Source of the DNA: Chara braunii
Taxonomy: Eukaryota > Streptophyta > Charophyceae > Charales > Characeae
Assembly (NCBI GenBank): GCA_003427395.1
Contig: BFEA01000331.1
Coordinates: 327,864-353,645, forward strand
Reading direction: 5' to 3'
Length of the DNA stretch: 25,782 nucleotides
The number at the start of each line of letters is the position of its first letter. Position 1 is the stretch's first letter. Position numbers and translations under genes: made by a program. The notes beneath the pieces are model-generated. The model did no database searches, had not been told where the DNA came from, and was given only the letters and a program-made list of their open reading frames with translations. Shown one piece after another: positions 18,877 through 25,782 of this stretch.

Positions 18877-19335
18877 ATGTAATGACCCGCCATAACACAG
18901 ACTGAGAATACTGCTGATTTATGAAGTTCTGTCGATGGAATGGATGCCTTACTGAGATTACCGCATTCTGATGTGTTTTCTAAGTCTGTATGTGTGCATG
19001 CCTGTTGACTTGAGTGCCTGTTTGAGTGTTTGTCTGCATGAGTGTGTGTGTGACCCGCAAGGGTACTTGCTTGTTTGGGAGGTCCGTAGGGATGGTACTT
19101 ACCTGTGGCCGTGACATTGAGGATTGCAGCAGGGAAAAACACTCAAGTGGCGGAGCCAGAGGCCCGCGGCCCTTGGAGTAGCGGAAAAACATTCAAGTAG
19201 CAGGTAGGCCGGTACCGCACCCAGTAGCAGTAGATGTGCCGGGTACTCGAGGCCGAGCAGGAGAAGACAAAGTTGACATTTTTAGAGGCCCAGTAGCGGT
19301 AGGCTAGGTCTAGGCCAGTACAAGTCCATCCAGTA
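18877..19335. other. Unassigned sequence leading into repeat R3
   Basis: No ORF of interest. Short direct repeats are visible: AAAAACACTCAAGTGGC at about 19135 and AAAAACATTCAAGTAGC at about 19186, and AGTAGCGG/AGTAGCAG words up to 19310. Confidence 0.4.
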
Positions 19336-19763
19336 TGAGTCTAGAGCCTGTACGGGCAATATCAGAGTCTGCAATGATGTTTCCCTCCGAAAGGGAGGAG
19401 GTACCGGTTGCTTGGGAGGCCGACGGCCTGGAAGTCACCGCCCAGGAGGCAAGTAGGCCGCTATATCAGGAGGCTGAGGGATGAGCTCGGCCTCATTCTT
19501 CAGTGTGCAAGTTTGGCGACACACTACTAGAGCGCTGGTTGGAGTAGCGCTGGGTACTACAGCGCTGCTGGGAGGAAGAAGCCGGGAGCTTCCACCTTGG
19601 CTATGGTGGAGCTCTACCGGTAGGAGGAGGACGGAGAAAGGGACCAAGGAGGAGAGTGGCGAGGTACTTACCTGGCTATGGTGGACACCATCTTCATCAC
19701 CTTGTTAGGTGCTTCATCTGGAAGGCCCCCGTTGGGGTAGAGCCGCATCAAGGAAGCCCGGGA
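19336..19763. repeat. Dispersed repeat R3, copy A (428 bp)
   Basis: Matches 25160-25591 from TGAGTCTAGAGCCTGTACGG to GCATCAAGGAAGCCCGGGA with few substitutions and small indels. The block carries ACCGGTTGCTTGGGAGGCC, GCAAGTTTGGCGACA and two GGCTATGGTGGA words. Frames of 70-75 residues survive in both copies on both strands, but they follow from the DNA similarity and show no known domain. Flanks differ, so the boundaries given should be close. Confidence 0.93.
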
Positions 19764-20011
19764 CAGAGTCAGGCATGGCGGTTGAGTGGGCAGCAGCATA
19801 GCTGCCTGGTGTTGACCTTGGGACAAAAGGGCAATGACATAGCTGCTTTGGGTTGTCCTTTGGACAGGAGGGTAGAGCCCTCAGTGCTCTGCCATAGCCT
19901 CGGCCTGCATGTAGTAGAGGAAGAGGAAGGGTGGCCATGGCTATGGTGGACCTCATATTGTGCCTGCAGTAGACGTGGGACTCAAACATTGATTCTGGTT
20001 CAACCATTCAA
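19764..20011. other. Unassigned sequence with imperfect short duplications
   Basis: Includes a partly duplicated segment (TAGCTGCCTGGTGTTGACC near 19799 and TAGCTGCTTTGGGTTGTCC near 19840) and another GGCTATGGTGGA near 19938. No gene seen. Confidence 0.4.
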
Positions 20012-20665
20012 CATTATTATTATTATTATTTTTTTTTTTATTTTTTTTATTTTTTTTTTTTTTTATAACCAAAACCAACCCCCCCCTACAATGTTAGTGA
20101 TGCTGATAAAGGCAGACACCACTAACACTTGGGGAGCGGCTCCTTTCCATTGGTGGGGAGCTGCACCTGCTGGAAACCTGGTCCAGCGTCCCTTGACAAC
20201 TTACAAAACAAGGTATAGCTTGTACTGGGAACCGGACCCCCTTCTGTTCATATGAACTGAGTATGAGAATAGAAAAAGATTGGCATTTTGTGCCTCTTCA
20301 CCCTGAACGGGCGCCATATATGCTTGGTCACCGAGCACTTGAAATCTACTAGAGTTGAACTTGACAGCCTGCATAAGAAGGGGAATATTGACATTGTCAT
20401 TCCGAGTCCGGCATAAACCAAGATCTGGGAACCAACGCCCATCCTGCAGGGGGAAAGGGATCCGGAAATTCTGATAGTTGTCTCATTGGAATGGTAGGGT
20501 CAATATTACTCCAATCATTGAAGATTAGCCTGTAATTCCTTGGCGGCTCATCCTGGTCGCTGTCTTGTATTCCTTCCCATTTCACTTGCCTCAGCTTTCC
20601 TCCTTGTTCCCCTCCAAGCCAATTTTGATTGAATGTTTGAATGTGGTGCTTAATATCCTTTTTTG
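20012..20665 (-). pseudogene. LINE B, 3' part: C-terminal end, 3' UTR and A-rich tail
   Basis: The minus-strand frame continues from the other side of the E3 insertion with DIKHHIQTFNQNWLGG and ends with SWFMPDSE and a stop at 20397. About 330 bases of UTR-like sequence follow, then GGTTGGTTTTGGTTATAAAAA and a long A-rich tract (plus-strand T-rich 20027-20064) with an (ATT)n extension at 20012-20026. The A-rich end fixes the orientation and 3' terminus. The UTR includes one copy (20151-20193) of a motif also found twice at 15.0-15.5 kb. Confidence 0.78.
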
Positions 20666-20911
20666 CTAGGGTACCAGTTGTCCGATGGCAGGACGTCCTG
20701 GGCGGACAGTCAGGGGGGTCCCGGACGTCCGAGCCCGGACAACTCCATTTTTAGCAATTAAAAGCACGAAAAAAGTAAAATAAAAAGGGTTTTTATTTTT
20801 ATTTTATTTTTCATTTTAAAATTGGCAGCGAATTTCGATATGATTCCAAGGCAAAAGTTGTTCAGTTTATTTTTCTGTATAACATAATGTTTTTTTTTCA
20901 GATTTTTCTGA

Positions 20912-20949
<38 letters not shown>

Positions 20950-21051
20950 CCGGGCTCGGACAGATTGCTCGGGGAGGACGTCCGACCAGTTGTCCGATTG
21001 GACAACCCCGAACGGTCAGGGGGGTCCCGAACGTCCAATCAGGTAACCTAG
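20666..21051. mobile_element. hAT-like TIR element E3 inserted in LINE B
   Basis: 386 bp with ends CTAGGGTACC and (reverse complement) CTAGGTTACC, flanked by perfect 8-bp duplications CTTTTTTG (20658-20665 and 21052-21059). Both subterminal regions are dense in GTCCG/CGGAC. A module, ACCAGTTGTCCGAT then GTCAGGGGGGTCCCG, occurs in the same orientation at both ends (20673/20709 and 20985/21015). The interior, read on the minus strand, holds the shared core (TTATGTTATAC, AAAAATAAACTGAACAACTT, ATATCGAAATT). A 33-base T-run lies at 20917-20949. Removing it with one duplication restores the LINE frame (FFKTKK joined to DIKHHI). It encodes no transposase. Confidence 0.9.
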
Positions 21052-23480
21052 CTTTTTTGTTTTAAAGAATTTGAGTTTCTCTTTCAAGACTTCCCATCTG
21101 GCGGTAATTTCTACTTGAACATGTTGTTTGATGGTTTCTGTAAATTCTGGGCTATCAAGCCGGGCGCCTTCCATCTCATAAGTACATCTACGTGTCCATA
21201 GTGCCCAGATGACTGCTCTTCTTCCAATTGTGAATATATTCGATGTGAAACTATCTATTTCAATTGGGTTCCAGGACTCCAGCAAGAGCGCTTTCCAGTT
21301 CCATGGCTAGGGGAGAAATGTCTCTATCTGGTTCCAAATCCTGTCCCACCATCGCCATAGCCATATAGAACCTGGACACTGCATGAAAATATGTTATATA
21401 GTTTTCGGAATGAGTTTGGATGAAAATGCTGATTTGCATAACTTACACCAGGGTAGGGCTATTCCTCTTTGTTCAAGAGAGGTTCTGTCAATAATCCAGT
21501 CGTTTGTGGGTAAACAACGATGAGTAATTTGCCACTATAGTGATGCAATTTTAGCCGGTCTAGATTTTATGGTCTGGAACCATTTAACTGGGCGCAACTC
21601 GTCTTTGCTTACATTAAGGTGCCTCATCCATCGGTCTTCTATTTTATCCTTTATATTCACCTTGGGGCGAGACATCCTGTAAGTGGATTTGACTGATAGT
21701 GTATGGAGCATTCTGGTATGAGAACAACCCTTGGCGGACTTGGAAGACCAAGACCAGCTAGCCGGATCAAAGGGGAGATGAGAAATGCGAGTGTTCGGTT
21801 TATAGGCCAACCATTTTTCTTGGATTGTTAGGACTCTGATCCTAAATAGATTATCTTTTTTGAACCATCATGTTAGCTGTTGTGGACTTATTCTCAGGTA
21901 ACCATCTTCTCCCAGGTTAAATAAGGACGGTAAAATGTCACCTGTAGTTCGAGCTTCCTCCACCTTTCCAACTAATCCTGGTTGATCTGTCAAGGATACC
22001 CAGTCACATGGAATTAGTATGGACCTTTTTCTCAGGATTCTCACCCAATCCAATGAAACTATATCAATTATTTGTTGCAGGGCTTCTTTCTAATTGTGGC
22101 AGTATCTTAGTTTTTCATGAAGGTGCGCCGTTTTAATCCAGTCTTTGCCCTCTATGTTCCAGATATCCCTAATGCATTGTTGGAGTACCCTTGAGAATCT
22201 CTAATGAATGTGTTGTTGAAAAACCTTTTCCCATCTATCCGGAGCCGTCTTATCTGGGAGTGGCGGTTTCCTCCATGTTTTCAGCAGATCAATCCAAAAG
22301 GGATCTCTGACTAAGTCTGCCTTGGCGGCTTGACGGTCTGAGGGTGCCAGGTTTTGGGGAGCATTTGGAGTACCTCTCGGGAGTGCCTAGCATCTGTTCT
22401 CCAACCACATGAGGGGGTCTATTAATTCTGAGGTGGGCGGGGCTAGTCTTCTTATTTGTTCACAAGCCAGCATGCTCCCAGGGGTTTGAGGATTGAATAG
22501 TAGGCGCTTGAGCCATTGTATGGACAATGTCATTGCTTGAGTGTTGGGATCAATAATGCCTAAACCTCCTTTCGTTTTAGGTTGGATAATAGTTAACCAT
22601 GCCACTCTACTAATGACGTTTTCACATTAATGATTCCGACGCCAGATAAAGGCTGCTAACTGCCTTTGTAATACTTTTATGGTGACTTTATCCAGAGCCC
22701 ATATTGCTGATTTATACCAAATTGAAGCAAGAACCACGTTATTAATCGCTAGTGTTCTTCCGAGTAGTGAAGTGTGTTTGTCCTTCCATAGTTCTAGCTT
22801 TGAGTGTGCTTGTTGTATGATTGTGGTATTATTGGAAGCAGGTTTGCCTAGCGCGGAAAGAGAAATCCCTACGACCCTGATTGGTGTTTCAGGAGGGAGC
22901 CATTTAATCATTGGTCTCTCTGGAGGCCTTCCTCCTTGATAGTGAATCCACCATCCCAGTGTTTTGTTCCCCAGTTAACTCTCATATCCGAAAGTTTGCA
23001 AAATCCGTCCATGATTCGTTGGATTGCCTTAAGATTTTATTGTGCGGCATCAACCATCAGGGAGAGATCATCAGCGAAGAGAGAGCAAACCGGTATAGCT
23101 TCCTCTGGTATAGAGGTCACTTGTATGCATTTTATATCTTTGTGTTGGCGGATGTTAGCTGTCAGAGCTTCCATAATGATTACAAAAAGGAATAGGGCAA
23201 TTGGGTCCCCTTGCCTTACTCATCTCTGTAACATTATAGGAGGGGCCACATTACCATTGACCATGACTCTCGTTGTAGCATTCTCATGTAGAATCTTAAT
23301 CCATCGCCTGAAATTTGGACCAAAATTAAATTTAGCCAGACATTTATCCAGAAAAAAACAATCTACATGATCATATGCTTTTTCAAAAGTCTATGAAAAT
23401 AAAAGCAGCGTTATGCTTAGATTGACGCAAGAGTTTAATTAGTTCGTTGATTAATATTCCTTGTTTGAATAAGACGGGAG
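21052..23480 (-). pseudogene. LINE B: 5'-truncated L1-type reverse transcriptase and zf-RVT
   Basis: Read leftward from about 23470: FKQGILINELIKLL, FIFIDFEKAYDHVD (one extra base at about 23386 breaks the frame), FLDKCLAKFNFGPNFRRWIKILHE, VRQGDPIALFLFVIIMEAL (preceded by an in-frame TGA at a normally Gly/Ser position), and the catalytic FADD intact at 23067-23078. Thumb-side motifs follow: LLGRTLAINNVVL, LAAFIWRR, TKGGLGIIDPNTQ (22387-22911). A zinc-finger-like zf-RVT block has CKLC and HIFMQCP near 21390-21460, then FTIGRRAVIWALWTRR (about 21180-21235). The 5' end falls inside RT, the usual 5' truncation of LINE copies; no ORF1 or endonuclease precedes it. Several stops and shifts make it inactive. 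Confidence 0.87.
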
Positions 23481-24893
23481 GAGATAAGGAGGAGGAGATT
23501 GGTTGGCGAAGAAGAAGAGCCTTGTCATTGGCCTATGCTGGAGTACATAATCTTCTTCTTCTCTTTTACTTCTTCTTCTTCTTCTTTCTCTTTCTTTCCT
23601 CTCAAGTTCATTCATTTCTTTTTGCAAATGGACGACATTGTACTTTCTGATGAATATATACCTTGAAATTGGCCAAGATCGTAACATTGGTATTGGGGCA
23701 GATTCTACTTGCTGGCGAGAGTGACCTTGCCGCCATAACCCTAACCTAAGTGGTAAGGGCTAACCACTTAGGGTTAGGGATGAAAGTTAGGGTTAAGTGG
23801 GGCAGCGTGGTAAAGGGAAGCTGCTCCCACCTAGCAGGGCCGTGTAGGGTCGACGTTAGACCCGACCAGGTAGCTTGAGTGCATGTTTGTGATGGCGAGA
23901 CACAAGGTGTGACTTTGTGATGCAACTTGAGAGAGGTGACATTGAAGGACACCTACAACTTGAATCTGGACTTCAAGGAAGACAAGGAGTGACTTTAGGG
24001 TTCCCCTCAAGTTAGGCGAGCTTGAGGGCGTCAACCATATCTGCACCTACGGACTGCAAGTTGCTACTTTGATCTTCAATATCGACGGGGGATCTGGCTT
24101 TGTACTTTGGGATAGATGTTGCCCCTCCTAGATGATAGGACACTAGTGTAGAGGATGCTAATTGGGTCAGGAGGACTATGTGAGAGAGGGGTGAGTTTCT
24201 TTCATCTCAAGAGTCCGGCCACTCAGGTAAGTGTCGTGCTGCTTGGGTGCCATATGTGTGTGCATGAAATTGACTGCCTGCTGGGGTATTCTGGGTTCTT
24301 CTTCCATCCTCCGTAGTCTTGATCGTGTGTGAGGTGTGTGAACTTCTTACTCACCAGATGCGTGAATGAATGAAGTATCTTGCGTGCCATGCTATATCTT
24401 TCTACAATGCTTTATTTATTTCATTCTGAACGGCTGTAGTCTGTAGGTTCTTTCTGGGGCTGAATTTCGCTTTTCAATTTGGTAGGGGAAAAGAGTAGGT
24501 CTTTGTGGAACTCTTGTTGGTTGGGACCCGATTCTGACTCCACCAGGACACTCGCTGCTAAGGGGATCTCAGCTGAGACGTTTTATCGGACTTTACCGCA
24601 CGATTCACCGCATTACTCGCACCTTGGGCACCACTCCAATCTCTCTTGCATTTACGTAGTACACTTTGAATTTGATTTGCCGTCTAGCTAGGCTTGAGAG
24701 GACCTCATACGTAGTCGGACCAGACCGTGTGGTGGAATCAGATCTCTCTGATCTTTTATTTTTTTGTTGATTTGACTGCTCTCCAGTCCAAATGAATTGT
24801 CGCTCTGGCTAGGAGTTCTACCTTCTCTTCTAGTTGTTTTCAAGACTCTATCTTATATTGGGTTCGTTAAATGCATGCGTCTACACGATCGCA

Positions 24894-24896
<3 letters not shown>
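23481..24896. other. Unassigned sequence with CTT-rich tract and telomere-like inverted repeat
   Basis: A (CTT)n-rich pyrimidine tract lies at 23550-23600. At 23739-23754 and 23763-23779 CCCTAACCTAAGTGGT and ACCACTTAGGGTTAGGG form a 16-17 bp inverted repeat of TTAGGG-like character, with a further GTTAGGGTTAAGTGG at 23786-23800. The rest to 24896 has only short frames (70 residues or fewer) and no domain I recognise. Confidence 0.45.

Positions 24897-24949
<53 letters not shown>
24897..24949. repeat. (GA)n microsatellite
   Basis: A pure dinucleotide tract of about 53 bases. Confidence 0.95.
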
Positions 24950-24952
<3 letters not shown>

Positions 24953-25159
24953 AGAAACTTCTGAGTGTTGCTCTTGAGGGAGTGAGGAGAGGGAAGAGGA
25001 GTGTTCGTCCCAGAAGTGTGAGGAAATACGGACCTCTCTTGAGAGACTTACTGACTCCCTTGTCCTCCATCATGGCATCAATAACAGAATGAAAGCTGCA
25101 AATGGACGCTGGCCCTGAGGCAGAAAAAACGCAGTACCAGTTCTTTTATGAGAAAACAT
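24950..25159. other. Unassigned sequence
   Basis: Spacer between (GA)n and repeat R3 copy B, with no coding or RNA signal seen. Confidence 0.4.
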
Positions 25160-25591
25160 TGAGTCTAGAGCCTGTACGGGCAATATCAGAGTCTAGTACA
25201 GTGATGTTTCCCTCTGAAAGGGAGGAGGTACCGGTTGCTTGGGAGGCCGAGCGGCCTGGAAGTCACCGCCCAGGAGGCAAGTAGGCCGCTATATCAGGAG
25301 GTCGAGGGATGAGGTCGGCCTCATTCTTCCGTGTGCAAGTTTGGCGACATGCTGCTGGAGCGCTGGCTGGAGTAGCGCTGGGTACTACATCGCTGCTGGG
25401 AGGAAGAAGCCGAGCGCTTCCACCTTGGCTATGGTGGAGCTCTACCGGTAGGAGGAGGAGGGAGAAGGGAACCAAGGAGGAGAGTGGCGAGGTACTTACC
25501 TGGCTATGGTGGACACCATCTTCATCACCTTACTAGACGCTGCATCTGGAAGGCCCTCGTTGGGATAGTGCCGCATCAAGGAAGCCCGGGA
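25160..25591. repeat. Dispersed repeat R3, copy B (432 bp)
   Basis: Same orientation and near-identical to 19336-19763, starting TGAGTCTAGAGCC and ending CCGCATCAAGGAAGCCCGGGA. Copy B has AGTACAGTG where copy A has GCAATG near the start. The flanks are unrelated on both sides, which marks it as a dispersed element rather than a long segmental duplication. TG at the start hints at an LTR, but the 3' end does not read CA. Confidence 0.93.
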
Positions 25592-25782
25592 TTCGCCTCG
25601 GGCTTGTGTGAAACCCGCCACCCCAGAAACCTGCAGTGTTTTGTGTCCAGACCTCTAGGCCCTGTCCGGTGGGGTGGAATGACACTGAAAAATCACCCCG
25701 TTATTTTGAACTCGCGGACAGCGGTCGGGCAATGATAGAGAAGTTTGGTACACCCCGAGCCTCATGTTAGAGAACTTACGGA
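25592..25782. other. Unassigned right-edge sequence
   Basis: Unique-looking sequence after repeat R3; too short to interpret. Confidence 0.4.

Noticed and set aside
25263-25536. Paired 70- and 75-residue frames shared with 19435-19708
   Set aside because: Conserved only because the two DNA repeats are nearly identical; no domain and open on both strands at once.

Overview
This is eukaryotic, non-coding, repeat-dominated DNA. I find no intact host protein gene. The best clue to the lineage is a near-complete U6 snRNA-like sequence (2685-2782, minus strand) with the plant-type 3' half (CGCATAAATCGAG followed by AAATGGTCC), which points to the green lineage. The rest (L1-type LINEs with APE endonuclease, reverse transcriptase and zf-RVT, tRNA-headed SINEs, pol III retropseudogene, LTR element, hAT-like and mariner-like MITEs, abundant microsatellites) fits a large repeat-rich plant or charophyte-type genome. 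Placing it among the charophyte algae is a guess.

Layout. 1-1675: minus-strand LINE ORF1 (gag-like, variant zinc knuckle) running off the left edge, plus its upstream region. 1678-3130: a SINE interrupted by a sequencing-adapter junction and an N gap, a 108-bp TA-flanked MITE, a dispersed repeat, a U6 retropseudogene and a second SINE copy. 3289-4260: an LTR with primer-binding site and the broken start of its internal region. 4317-5370: a 530-bp unit in two tandem copies. 5440-5640: C-rich minisatellite and (CT)n. 5640-9180: a decayed LINE on the minus strand. 9190-10676: ORF1 and endonuclease start of another LINE on the plus strand. 10677-14330: a 5-bp-periodic satellite (GTAGA/GTATC) split by a nested pair of TIR elements (12397-13352 and 12506-12839). 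14605-14887: another TIR element. 14888-20010: unassigned sequence, microsatellites and dispersed repeats. 20011-23480: a 5'-truncated minus-strand LINE ending in an A-rich tail and carrying a third TIR element (20666-21051). 23480-25782: unassigned sequence, a telomere-like inverted repeat, (GA)n, and a second copy of the 19336-19763 repeat.

The most interesting observation is a group of non-autonomous TIR transposons with 8-bp target duplications, probably hAT-like. Three of them (12397-13352, 14605-14887, 20666-21051) share an internal core of about 70 bp, yet each has completely different, internally repeated subterminal motifs (CGTACG in one, GGGCGGCCC/CCCGGG in another, GTCCG/CGGAC in the third). 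A fourth element (12506-12839), nested in the first core, uses CGAAC/CTCGG motifs. Removing the element at 20666-21051 with one target copy restores the LINE reading frame exactly.

A second practical point: 1797-1834 is a perfect Nextera mate-pair junction adapter left in the assembly, so 1797-2001 should not be trusted.
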